DNA of 64,000 nucleotides, from contig CAIRBH010000048.1 in the NCBI GenBank assembly GCA_903876765.1, forward strand, positions 1 through 64,000. Direction: 5' to 3'. Shown piece after piece: positions 42,871 to 52,188 of the stretch. A program made the translations under genes and the position numbers. The first letter of the stretch is position 1. Every line of letters begins with the position of its first letter. The notes beneath the pieces were generated by a model. The model made no database searches. It saw only the letters and a list, made by a program, of their open reading frames with translations, and was not told the origin of the DNA. The stretch comes from an uncultured Pseudomonadota bacterium. GTDB lineage: Bacteria; Pseudomonadota; Gammaproteobacteria; Burkholderiales; Methylophilaceae.

Positions 42871-43554
42871 TTAATCTACACCATATTGTTGGCGATATGC
42901 ACTGACAGCTTGCAAATTCTGCTTCATATCTTGCTGGCTTTGCAAATAAGCCATTAAATCACTCAAATGGGCAATCGCACATACAGGTATTTGGTTATTT
43001 TCCACCACTTCTTGTACGGCCGATAACTCGCCCAAGCCTTTCTCTTGCCTATCAATAGCGATTGCTACCCCGCAAGCCATGGCGCCATGGGCGGCTATTA
43101 GCGCAACAGATTCCCTTACTGAAGTGCCTGCTGATATCACATCATCAATAATCAGTACGCGACCTTTTAGTGGACTACCAACTATCACCCCACCCTCACC
43201 ATGATCTTTGGCTTCTTTACGATTATAGGCATAAGGCAGATTGCGACCATTTCTGGCAAAGGCAATGGCAATGCTGGCAGCCAAGGTAATACCCTTATAG
43301 GCAGGGCCAAATAACATATCGAATTCTAGGCCTGATTTAGTAATAGCGGCGGCATAAAATTCGCCTAGCCTCATCAAGCTTTCGCCATCGTTAAATAGAC
43401 CCGCATTAAAAAAATAAGGGCTGATGCGACCCGCTTTTGTTTTGAACTCCCCAAAACGTAATACCTCTTTTTGCAGCGCAAATGCGATAAAATCTAGGCT
43501 AGTTTGGCTAGCTGTCATTTGCTGGCTAGCTGCTTTTGTATGGTTTGATGTCAT
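42871..43554 (-). CDS. pyrE: Orotate phosphoribosyltransferase
   Basis: [33 protein letters not shown] motif. Confidence 0.97.
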   Translation of the reverse strand: MTSNHTKAASQQMTASQTSLDFIAFALQKEVLRFGEFKTKAGRISPYFFNAGLFNDGESLMRLGEFYAAAITKSGLEFDMLFGPAYKGITLAASIAIAFARNGRNLPYAYNRKEAKDHGEGGVIVGSPLKGRVLIIDDVISAGTSVRESVALIAAHGAMACGVAIAIDRQEKGLGELSAVQEVVENNQIPVCAIAHLSDLMAYLQSQQDMKQNLQAVSAYRQQYGVD

Positions 43555-43592
43555 GGTGTTGGTTAAATCGTGTCAATTTTAAGGAATCAGTT

Positions 43593-44381
43593 TTGAAGAT
43601 TATATCGCTAAAACTAAACGGCATACGTTCTGCCACAAATAAAGGCGTGCAAACTTGGTTAAAAAAACAAGATGCCGACATTATTTGTATGCAAGAACTC
43701 AAGGCGCAAGCCGCCGACATGACACCTGAAATGCTTAACCCACCAGGCTATTTCGGCCATTTTCACTATGCTGAAAAAAAGGGTTACAGTGGCGTTGGCA
43801 TCTATTCAAAAATAAAGCCAGATAGCGTGATTCAAGGTTTAGCTAGTAGCAATGCCGATGTCGCGGATATTGATAGCGAAGGGCGCTACATAGAATGTCA
43901 ATTTGGCAATCTAAGTGTAATTTCGCTATATCTGCCCTCTGGCTCTAGTGGAGAAGAGCGTCAAGCATTCAAATTTAGCGTGATGTCGCGATTTATGTTG
44001 CACTTACAAACACTCATCCGCAGCGGTCGTGACATCATCATTTGTGGCGACTGGAATATCGCCCACCAAGAGTTGGACCTGAAAAACTTCAAGGGTAATA
44101 AGAAAAATTCTGGCTTTTTGCCTGAAGAACGCGCTTGGCTCAGCGAGCTATTTGACCAAGTTGGCTGGGTAGATGTTTATAGAGCATTGCATCCGCATAC
44201 TAGCGATGAATGCTATACCTGGTGGAGTAACCGCGGACAAGCTTGGGCCAATAACGTTGGTTGGCGTATCGACTATCAAATCGCCAGCCCAGCCATAGCT
44301 GCAAAAGCAATTACGGCAAGCATCTACAAAGATGAGCGGTTTAGCGACCATGCACCACTCATTACTAACTACCATTTATAG
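43593..44381 (+). CDS. xth: Exodeoxyribonuclease III family AP endonuclease (TTG start inferred)
   Basis: TTG-initiated MKIISLKLNGIRSATNKGVQTWLKKQDADIICMQELK; AAGGAA SD upstream; WRIDYQIAS; FSDHAPL. Confidence 0.9.
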   Translation: MKIISLKLNGIRSATNKGVQTWLKKQDADIICMQELKAQAADMTPEMLNPPGYFGHFHYAEKKGYSGVGIYSKIKPDSVIQGLASSNADVADIDSEGRYIECQFGNLSVISLYLPSGSSGEERQAFKFSVMSRFMLHLQTLIRSGRDIIICGDWNIAHQELDLKNFKGNKKNSGFLPEERAWLSELFDQVGWVDVYRALHPHTSDECYTWWSNRGQAWANNVGWRIDYQIASPAIAAKAITASIYKDERFSDHAPLITNYHL

Positions 44382-44438
44382 CGCATTCCTTAAGCTAAAA
44401 TTATCATATTAATATCACTAACAATTAAATATTGTTTA

Positions 44439-44472
44439 TTTATAGTAAAAATTTCAAATTTTATAGTAAAAA
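44439..44472. repeat. Direct repeat TTTATAGTAAAAA x2, 21-bp period, upstream of hup
   Basis: Copies at 44439-44451 and 44460-44472. Confidence 0.85.
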
Positions 44473-44565
44473 AATACATAAAGATGGTTATATGATTGAC
44501 TAACAGCGAGAATTAGGACACAGTATCAGTGCTTGTGATGAGCATTTAATTTAAAGGGATAAAAT

Positions 44566-44838
44566 ATGAATAAATCTGAATTGATTGATGCAATTGCCGC
44601 TAGTGCTGGCCTTACTAAAGCTGCTGCTGGTCGCGCTGTTGATGCTACAACTGCTGCTATTACAGCTGCACTTAAAAAAGGTGATACAGTAACGCTTGTT
44701 GGTTTCGGTACATTTAAAGTAACTGGACGTGCTGCTCGCGTTGGCCGTAATCCACGTACTGGTGCTGAATTAAAAATCGCTGCTCGTAAAGCTCCTGGTT
44801 TCTCTGCTGGTAAAACATTGAAAGATGCGGTTAATTAA
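44566..44838 (+). CDS. hup: HU family DNA-binding protein
   Basis: [52 protein letters not shown]. Confidence 0.98.
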   Translation: MNKSELIDAIAASAGLTKAAAGRAVDATTAAITAALKKGDTVTLVGFGTFKVTGRAARVGRNPRTGAELKIAARKAPGFSAGKTLKDAVN

Positions 44839-44861
44839 TTAACTACGCATGTAGTTCTGAC

Positions 44862-44886
44862 AAAAGGGAGCATAGCGCTCCCTTTT
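44862..44886 (+). terminator. Intrinsic terminator of hup
   Basis: AAAAGGGAGC-atagc-GCTCCCTTTT then GTTATT. Confidence 0.9.
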
Positions 44887-44949
44887 GTTATTCTAGCTGC
44901 CTAACTAATCTACTCCCCAGTCTCTATCTAGCCAAAACTGTCAACCACC

Positions 44950-45426
44950 ATGACTCACACACTGCTAGGCATAGCCTTAGTCGGCTTAATGCTTAATGCG
45001 CCATTGATAGCTGCTGCCAATCTACCTAATGCAAAACTGACCGCGGGCGTGATAGATACTGCAATTACCCAGCAAAATATCCATACTACGGTGTGTGTAA
45101 AAGGCTATACCAAGACCGTTAGGCCGCCTGCGTATTACACCAATAAGTTAAAAAAGTCACAAATCATAGAGTATGGCTACACCGATACTAATCCCCAGCA
45201 TTACGAGGAAGACCACCTGATCCCACTTTCCATCGGTGGCAGCGCAACTGACCCACAAAATCTTTGGCCGCAACCTAGGCTAAGTGAGTGGAATGCGCAA
45301 AAAAAAGACATCTTAGAGCTTAAGATTTACCAATTAGTCTGTGATGGAGTAGTGCCATTAAACCAAGCTAGGCTAGCATTGGCAAATCATTGGATAGATG
45401 CCTATAAACTCTATTTGCAATATTAA
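44950..45426 (+). CDS. Exported HNH-like nuclease-fold protein
   Basis: Signal peptide; HYEEDHLIPLSIGGSATDPQNLWPQP resembles HNH core. Confidence 0.6.
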   Translation: MTHTLLGIALVGLMLNAPLIAAANLPNAKLTAGVIDTAITQQNIHTTVCVKGYTKTVRPPAYYTNKLKKSQIIEYGYTDTNPQHYEEDHLIPLSIGGSATDPQNLWPQPRLSEWNAQKKDILELKIYQLVCDGVVPLNQARLALANHWIDAYKLYLQY

Positions 45427-45457
45427 GCTAAAAAAACTGACCCCTTACAAGCGCACC

Positions 45458-46717
45458 TTATGATAAGTGCAGTGTAGCTGCTTCTTTTTGGGCGATGAAT
45501 TTTTGCACCACCAAGCTGCCTACCATGTCGCCTTCTACATTAACGGTAGTGCGTAAAGTATCTAGCAGACGGTCTATCGGCAATAAAATGGCGATGGCTT
45601 CGGCTGGTAAGCCCACCGATTGCAACACCATGACCATGGTGACCATGCCTGCACTAGGGATGCCAGGGGCGCCCATGGCCGCTATCATGGCGGTAAAAAA
45701 TACGATTAATTGTTGCACCATACTGAGCTCTATACCAGCCAAATTAGCAATAAATAAGGCAGCGGCGGCTTCATAGAGCGCGGTTCCGTCCATATTAATA
45801 GTAGCGCCTAAGGGGATGACAAAACCTGCGATTTCTGGCTTGACGTGCAAGTGTTGTGTGGTGCAACGCAAGGTCACAGGTAAGGTCGCCGAACTAGAAC
45901 TGGTCGCAAAAGCAGTCATTAGGGCTTCGCGCGCACCCTGCCAAAACCATATTGGCGTTCTGCCCGTAAATAAATAGAGTATCAACGGCAAGATGACAAC
46001 GCCGTGTAGCAAGGTAGTGCCGACCACCACCGCCACAAACTTAGCCAAAGTGCTCAGCATGGCAACATCTTGTATGGCGACCAACTGTAACAGCAAGGCA
46101 GCTATACCCAATGGGGCTAGGCGCATAATCCAGCCGACAATTTGCATAGTGATAGCCAAGCCTTCTTGCAACAAAGCCAATATGCCTTTATAGCGATCAC
46201 CGCCTACTACTAGCGTAATGCCTAAAATCAAGGCAAAACATACAACCGCCAGCACATTGCCTTGTGACAAAGCAGTAAAAGGATTAACAAATAAGCCATG
46301 CAAAAATTGCGCGAAGAACTCTGGCAAGGGCAGTTGTTTGGCCTGAAAGTTTTGCATGGCATGGTCAAACATTGCCAGATGCAGACCTGCGCCTGGCTTA
46401 AAGTAGTTGCCTGCCAATAGCGCAAGTACAATCGCGATGGCCATGCTGCTGATAAAAAATATTAAGGTAGTCAGCCACACGCTATGCATTTGCTGATGTT
46501 GCCGCAGATTTGCAATACCCACCGCAATTGAGCAAAAGACCAGCGGAATTAAAATCATTTTAAGTAAATCTATGAACAAAGTGCCGATTAAACTGGCGGT
46601 ATAGACGCCACCTTGCACCAGCTGATGTTCTGCACCTAAAGCATGAAAATACAAGCCCAGCGCCACGCCCAAAGCTGCGCCTAATAAAATTTGCACATTC
46701 AGACTGGGCAGTTTCAT
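45458..46717 (-). CDS. Dicarboxylate/amino acid:cation symporter (DAACS/GltP family)
   Basis: ATSSSSATLPVTLRC; PLGATINMDGTALYEA; GAPGIPSAGMVTM; LLPIDRLLDTLRTTVNVEGD. Confidence 0.95.
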   Translation of the reverse strand: MKLPSLNVQILLGAALGVALGLYFHALGAEHQLVQGGVYTASLIGTLFIDLLKMILIPLVFCSIAVGIANLRQHQQMHSVWLTTLIFFISSMAIAIVLALLAGNYFKPGAGLHLAMFDHAMQNFQAKQLPLPEFFAQFLHGLFVNPFTALSQGNVLAVVCFALILGITLVVGGDRYKGILALLQEGLAITMQIVGWIMRLAPLGIAALLLQLVAIQDVAMLSTLAKFVAVVVGTTLLHGVVILPLILYLFTGRTPIWFWQGAREALMTAFATSSSSATLPVTLRCTTQHLHVKPEIAGFVIPLGATINMDGTALYEAAAALFIANLAGIELSMVQQLIVFFTAMIAAMGAPGIPSAGMVTMVMVLQSVGLPAEAIAILLPIDRLLDTLRTTVNVEGDMVGSLVVQKFIAQKEAATLHLS

Positions 46718-46724
46718 ACTGGCT

Positions 46725-48266
46725 TTATTCCTTGATTATTTTGGCTTTAACGACTTTGGTTTTAACGACTTTGGCTTTAAGCAATTTTTCTTTTACGGCG
46801 GCAGTTTTTGCAACGGGCTTAGCTTTTTTCGGCTCAAGCGCTGCTTCAAATTCCACTGGCTTTGGCGCTTTTTTTACGGCTACTTTTTTAACGGCCACAG
46901 CTTTCTTAGGCTTAGCTTCAACTACTGGGATTTCTGCCACAGCAGCATCCACAGCTGGCTTTTGCTCTTGTTTTTTCACGGGTGCTGTCAAATCAGTTTT
47001 TTCAAACACCGCAGCGAAAAAACCATCCGTGTGGTGTAAATGTGGCAGTAATTTTAAGTATTTACCCGTATCTAAATTGATTTGTTGCTGGCTTAAAATC
47101 TCTGCCGCATTAAGCAGCTTAAAGTCTGGATGCTTAGTCAAAAAGTCTGTGGCAATTTGCTCATTTTCATCACTAAGTAAGCTGCAAGTTGAGTAAATCA
47201 GCCGCCCACCTGCCTTAGTTAACTTAGCTGCACGGGCTAAAATAGCCGTTTGCTTAAGCGTAAGCTCGGCTAAATCTTGTGGCGTTTGCCGCCATTTTAA
47301 GTCAGGGTTGCGGCGCAAGGTACCCAAGCCTGTACATGGCGCATCGACTAATACTCGATCAAATTTACCGTTTAAGCGTTTAAGTTTAGGGTCATTCTCG
47401 CCATTGATTGTTTGTGCATTGAGGTTGCTTAAGCCTGAGCGTTTTAAACGCTGGCCTAAGCTGTGCAGACGTTTTTCTGATACATCAAAGGCGTATAAAC
47501 GGCCAGTATTACGCATTAAAGCGCCTATGGCTAAGGTTTTTCCGCCAGCGCCCGCACAAAAATCGGCGACCATCATGCCGCGTTTAGCTGCGACTAAATG
47601 TGCCAAAATTTGGCTACCTTCGTCTTGCACTTCAATGTGCCCCTCAGTAAACAGCACATGGCGGCTAATGTTTAAACGTAATGGCATACGCAAACCTATG
47701 GGCGAATAAGGCGTTTTAGTAATACCGCCTTCGGCACTGACATTTTCTGCTAGAAACTTGGCCAGCACCTCGTCGCGTGTTGCTTTAATGGTATTGACGC
47801 GCAAATCTAAACTGGCACCCTCATGCATACTGCGAGCAATTGTCAGCGCTTCTGTTTCACCATACTGCGCGACTAATTTATCCCACAACCAATCGCGCAC
47901 ATCAGCTTGCACGGCTAGCGGCATATTTTCGGTAGATTTTGCCTTGATGGTCCGCGCCCATTCTATTTGCTGCTCGCTTAGCATGGGCTCCATTTTTTGT
48001 ATGCTCATGCCTTGTATGCGTAGCATCCAAGCCAATACTAGCTTACGTGCATCATCTGTATCGGTATCATCGGTGGCGGTGACTGTGCTTAAAAAGCGTA
48101 AGCGACGCAATACGCCGTAAACACTCTCAGCGACAAACGCGCGCTCTTTAGTACCTAAATCTCGATTATTGCGAAAGAATTCACTTAATTTTACATCCGC
48201 GGGGCTGTTAAATTCTAATAGATTAGATAGCATTACCGCGGCTTGCCGTATTAAATTGGGCGTCAT
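46725..48266 (-). CDS. RsmB/NOP family rRNA cytosine-C5 methyltransferase with Lys/Ala/Val-rich C-terminal tail
   Basis: VADFCAGAGGKTLAIGALM; VDAPCTGLGTLRRNPD; IYSTCSLLSDENE; tail KPKKAVAVKKVAVKKAPKP...KVVKTKVVKAKIIKE. Confidence 0.92.
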   Translation of the reverse strand: MTPNLIRQAAVMLSNLLEFNSPADVKLSEFFRNNRDLGTKERAFVAESVYGVLRRLRFLSTVTATDDTDTDDARKLVLAWMLRIQGMSIQKMEPMLSEQQIEWARTIKAKSTENMPLAVQADVRDWLWDKLVAQYGETEALTIARSMHEGASLDLRVNTIKATRDEVLAKFLAENVSAEGGITKTPYSPIGLRMPLRLNISRHVLFTEGHIEVQDEGSQILAHLVAAKRGMMVADFCAGAGGKTLAIGALMRNTGRLYAFDVSEKRLHSLGQRLKRSGLSNLNAQTINGENDPKLKRLNGKFDRVLVDAPCTGLGTLRRNPDLKWRQTPQDLAELTLKQTAILARAAKLTKAGGRLIYSTCSLLSDENEQIATDFLTKHPDFKLLNAAEILSQQQINLDTGKYLKLLPHLHHTDGFFAAVFEKTDLTAPVKKQEQKPAVDAAVAEIPVVEAKPKKAVAVKKVAVKKAPKPVEFEAALEPKKAKPVAKTAAVKEKLLKAKVVKTKVVKAKIIKE

Positions 48267-48314
48267 TTGATTCTCTTTATTGTAATGAATACAAGCACTA
48301 TCTCAGGTTTAAAG

Positions 48315-49418
48315 CTAAGGCTTAGTCTTGTCAGGCGATTGCGGCGAAATTGAGACATTTTCTATTCTTAAACTTTTAATTAACAACTCATAAACTTTGC
48401 CATTTTTCTCAGTTTCCCGTATTTTAACAGGTAGGTACTGATAATCTAAAGATAACCACAAATCTGTTTTCTTTTCGCCCTCGTCGGCCGCCCTTGTGAT
48501 GTGCAATGTCTTTAAATTGCCAATTTTGCTGCTGATGGTTTCCTCACCATCAAAGCTATAAATATAAAGCCCTATTTTTCTACCATTGGTAATGCTCAAT
48601 TGCATATTCTGCATAGGCGCAACATGCATAAATTGATACATAAAGCTTAATAAATCTTGTGAGCCAGCTGCCAAGTCCATCGTTTGTTGGCCGCTTTGAC
48701 TTTGCAACTTTATTTTTTTAGCTCCCCAGTCAAAATCAGCGGTATAAGTTTTATTTTTGCCAAATTGATATACATAATGCTCAGGCTGCAAACCTAGGTT
48801 ATCCAAATAGCCATCACTGGTCTGCAATAAATCTGGCACGAACAGGGCGGCTAAACCTTTAGCTTGCATTAAACTTTCTATGCGATATTGCTCAGCGCCT
48901 AGCAGTATCTGGTAAGTAATTTTTGCATTACCTGCTGGGCTATCATGGATAGTAGAATCTTTAGCGGTGTATAAATCAAACAACGACTCAACATGTTGAT
49001 AGGGCCGAGTATTAACAATGAGACCAAGGGCGACAGGGTCTTCTGGCTCAGCCATAGTTATCGGGATATCCATTGCTTGTTGCATTGTAGGTTCTATTAA
49101 TGGCGCCGCTGTGCTTAGCTCTTGATTATCCACTGTCGGCAAAATGGTTGGCGACTCAGACATGAGTAGTGTTCTTGATGCAGCCGAATGGCTATGGACG
49201 GGGGTTGTTTTAACTAAAGGTTTTGCTTTAGGCGGCTTTACAGTGGCCTTGGGTAAGACCAAGCTCGCCTCCAGCACGGGTGAGCTAAGATTTAAAATAG
49301 GTGGGTTGATAGGCAAGTCACCTAACAGCAATAAATGCAGCAGCAATGAGCAGACCAAGGCCATCGCTAAATGCCGATAGCCTAAATCATGCCAAAGCAA
49401 TTGCCATTTATTCAACAT
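48315..49418 (-). CDS. DUF3108-like protein with TonB-like N-terminal anchor
   Basis: N-terminal TM + proline-rich region; YRIESLMQAKGLAALF; paralogous to the adjacent ORF. Confidence 0.72.
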   Translation of the reverse strand: MLNKWQLLWHDLGYRHLAMALVCSLLLHLLLLGDLPINPPILNLSSPVLEASLVLPKATVKPPKAKPLVKTTPVHSHSAASRTLLMSESPTILPTVDNQELSTAAPLIEPTMQQAMDIPITMAEPEDPVALGLIVNTRPYQHVESLFDLYTAKDSTIHDSPAGNAKITYQILLGAEQYRIESLMQAKGLAALFVPDLLQTSDGYLDNLGLQPEHYVYQFGKNKTYTADFDWGAKKIKLQSQSGQQTMDLAAGSQDLLSFMYQFMHVAPMQNMQLSITNGRKIGLYIYSFDGEETISSKIGNLKTLHITRAADEGEKKTDLWLSLDYQYLPVKIRETEKNGKVYELLIKSLRIENVSISPQSPDKTKP

Positions 49419-50130
49419 GAAGCTCAGTTAAGGTTTGTTCTAACTTTTGCCCTTGGTCATCTACCATCACCAAGCGTACTGGCAAATAATACTTATCAGC
49501 CGCTAGCCATAAGTCTTTCCTGTCCGTTTTTTCGGCCATTTCATTGACTACTTGAGCTAAATGCATGGTGCTATATTGCTTATCGGCAATCTTTATTAGT
49601 TCTTTTTTATTGCCCACTTTGTATTCATACAGATTAATCTTTTTACCCGTAGTCATGGTCAGCAACAATCTGTTTTTAAGTGGCTTAGGCAAAAACATAA
49701 ACTGGTATGGGTAACTGGCCAAATCTTGCACACCAGCGGTCAATGTTGCCTCTTTATGCTCACCCTTAACCGTCATCTGCAAGATTTTATTCGGCCAGTC
49801 AAAGTCTGCTATCAGGCTATGTTTTTCGTCCCGACCTTGATGCAACTGAAAACGCTTGGGCTTTAAACCTAAGCGACTGACTTCGCCCTGGCTGGTCAAT
49901 TGACGTTCACCAAAAAGTGCATATATACCAATACCTTTGGTCACGCTTTCTACTTGATAAGTATTGCCAGTGATCACGAATAACTCACGCACCTTAGCAA
50001 AGGGCAAGCCATTTTTTGTGACCGCATAATTGGCTTGAACGCGCTTTGGCAAGGCACTTTGCTGGGCGGACACCAGAGATGAGAAAGTGATGAGAAACGC
50101 TAAAAAGCAGACACCAATATAACGCAACAT
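49408..50130 (-). CDS. DUF3108 domain-containing exported protein
   Basis: Signal peptide MLRYIGVCFLAFLITFSSLVSA; YQVESVTKGIGIYALFGERQLTSQGEV. Confidence 0.8.
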   Translation of the reverse strand: MLRYIGVCFLAFLITFSSLVSAQQSALPKRVQANYAVTKNGLPFAKVRELFVITGNTYQVESVTKGIGIYALFGERQLTSQGEVSRLGLKPKRFQLHQGRDEKHSLIADFDWPNKILQMTVKGEHKEATLTAGVQDLASYPYQFMFLPKPLKNRLLLTMTTGKKINLYEYKVGNKKELIKIADKQYSTMHLAQVVNEMAEKTDRKDLWLAADKYYLPVRLVMVDDQGQKLEQTLTELHVE

Positions 50131-50210
50131 ACATTCCTCGAAATGTTTAAATCGGCTCTCCCGCACTTAGTAAATCGTGCATATTTAGATGCGGATGGAC
50201 GCCAATATAA

Positions 50211-51260
50211 TTAAACAACGATTGTAGGGGCCTCGCCTGCTTGCTGAGTGCGAATGTGCCCAATATGAAATGCTGTTTCACCAGCATCTCTCAGCAACTC
50301 AAGCGCTGCCGCAGCGTGCTCTTCGGCGACTATCACCGCCATGCCTATGCCGCAATTAAAAGTTTTATACATCTCACGATCTGCCACATTGCCCTGCGCC
50401 TGCAACCAACTAAATAAAGCTGGCATTGCCCAGCTGTCTTTTTTAATTTCCGCCGTTAAACCCGCGGGCAATACCCGTGGGATGTTTTCGGTAATGCCGC
50501 CGCCAGTAATATGTGCCATGCCTTTTACTGGCAAGGTAGATATCAACAGCAATAGCGGTTTCACGTAAATACGTGTTGGCGCCATGACCACATCTTTAAA
50601 CGGTCTGCCATGAAAATCCGACTCAAAATCTATACCAGATTTTTCTATCAATTTACGAATCAGCGAATAGCCATTTGAATGCGCACCACTTGAAGCCAAG
50701 CCTATGACCACATCACCTGGGCCTATGGTCGTGCCGTTAATAATATTTTCTTTATCCACACAGCCGACGGCAAACCCCGCCAAATCGTATTCACCAGCTG
50801 GGTACATGCCTGGCATTTCTGCGGTTTCTCCGCCAACTAGTGCACAACCTGACTGCTCGCAGCCCTCGGCAATACCTTTAATGACTTGGGCAGCCGTGCC
50901 AACTTCTAACTTACCACAAGCAAAATAATCTAAGAAAAATAGCGGCTCAGCACCTTGCACCAAAATATCATTGACACTCATCGCCACCAAATCAATGCCT
51001 ACGGTATCGTGCTTGTTTAGCTCAAAAGCCAGCTTAAGCTTAGTGCCCACGCCATCTGTGCCTGAGACCAATACTGGGTTTTTATATTTCTTGGGCATCT
51101 CAAATAAGGAACCAAACCCCCCTATGCCAGCTAGCACTTCTGGGCGCATGGTGCGTTTTGCAAACGGTTTAATTTGCTCAATTAATGCATCACCCGCCTC
51201 AATATCTACCCCTGCGTCGCGGTAGCTTATGGATGTGGTATCAATAGAATGTGTAGTCAA
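50211..51260 (-). CDS. purM: Phosphoribosylformylglycinamidine cyclo-ligase
   Basis: [50 protein letters not shown]. Confidence 0.98.
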   Translation of the reverse strand: MTTHSIDTTSISYRDAGVDIEAGDALIEQIKPFAKRTMRPEVLAGIGGFGSLFEMPKKYKNPVLVSGTDGVGTKLKLAFELNKHDTVGIDLVAMSVNDILVQGAEPLFFLDYFACGKLEVGTAAQVIKGIAEGCEQSGCALVGGETAEMPGMYPAGEYDLAGFAVGCVDKENIINGTTIGPGDVVIGLASSGAHSNGYSLIRKLIEKSGIDFESDFHGRPFKDVVMAPTRIYVKPLLLLISTLPVKGMAHITGGGITENIPRVLPAGLTAEIKKDSWAMPALFSWLQAQGNVADREMYKTFNCGIGMAVIVAEEHAAAALELLRDAGETAFHIGHIRTQQAGEAPTIVV

Positions 51261-51344
51261 AACAGCTCTCGCTTTGTGATCAATGAAGGTTTTTTTAATG
51301 CTTTTAGGGAGTTAAACAGTATTTTAAGTATAATTTTAACCTAT

Positions 51345-51539
51345 ATGATGACTGAACCCCACAAAACAGCAGTAAAAAAACATACTAGCCATCTCTGCTG
51401 TTACATCCCTGCCAAGCTTTTATTGTTGCTGATGTCTAGCTTGCCGGCGCGACTGGCACTGGCATTAACGACTAAAGTTGCCTGCTATCTCAGTCGCATA
51501 CAGCGCGATTGTTGTAATAGCAATCTGGCTAAAACATGA
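51345..51539 (+). pseudogene. Possible N-terminal remnant of a lysophospholipid/lauroyl acyltransferase-like gene (speculative)
   Basis: MMTEPHKTAVKKHTSHLCCYIPAKLLLLLMSSLPARLALALTTKVACYLSRIQRDCCNSNLAKT*; resembles the LpxL/HtrB N-terminal region, then stops; no catalytic HxxxxD. Confidence 0.3.
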
Positions 51540-51555
51540 GTATTAAAGCCTATCT

Positions 51556-52161
51556 ATGAAGCAACTTTTACTCGACATTAAACCTGCATCGCCCGCCACC
51601 CTAGATAACTTTATCGTAGGGCGCAATGCTGAAGCGCTGGCCAGTTTATCTGCTGCCGCACAGCATCGCACACAATCTCAGTTCATTTACCTGTGGGGAG
51701 CATCTGGCAGTGGCAAAAGTCATTTACTCACTGCGTGTCAGGCCCAAAACTTTACCGTGGTTGATGATGTTCATTTATTAGATAACGTAGCGCAAATTGC
51801 CTTATTTAATCAGTACAATCAATTGAAAGAAAACAACGGCAGATTGTTAACTGCGGGCTTACATGCGCCAACACAAATGGGCTTACGTGACGACTTAGCC
51901 ACGCGTTTAGCTTGGGGCTTGGTTTATCAGCTAGAGCCGCTCAATGACGCAGAAAAATCTTTAGCGCTAAAAAATCACGCCATAGAACGCGGCATACGTT
52001 TGCCAAACGAAGTGGTTGATTACTGCTTGCGCTATTTGCGGCGCGACCTATCTACGCTAATGGCAACACTAGATGCGCTAGATGAGTGGTCGCTTACCAC
52101 TAAAAAACCTGTTACCGTGCCGATGTTGCGGCATTTACTGCAGCTGAATTTAGAAATATAA
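51556..52161 (+). CDS. hda: DnaA regulatory inactivator Hda
   Basis: MKQLLLDIKPASPATLDNFIVGRNAEAL; GASGSGKSHLL. Confidence 0.93.
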   Translation: MKQLLLDIKPASPATLDNFIVGRNAEALASLSAAAQHRTQSQFIYLWGASGSGKSHLLTACQAQNFTVVDDVHLLDNVAQIALFNQYNQLKENNGRLLTAGLHAPTQMGLRDDLATRLAWGLVYQLEPLNDAEKSLALKNHAIERGIRLPNEVVDYCLRYLRRDLSTLMATLDALDEWSLTTKKPVTVPMLRHLLQLNLEI

Positions 52162-52188
52162 CCGCATGACTTACCTAGGTTTACTCGC

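Noticed and set aside
46732-47196. 154-aa + strand ORF opposite the methyltransferase tail
   Set aside because: Mirror of the repetitive Lys/Ala tail, giving Thr/Ala/Phe-rich artefact
51249-51345. Upstream part of the 96-aa ORF overlapping the purM start
   Set aside because: Overlaps the divergent purM start region; the more plausible start is an internal ATG
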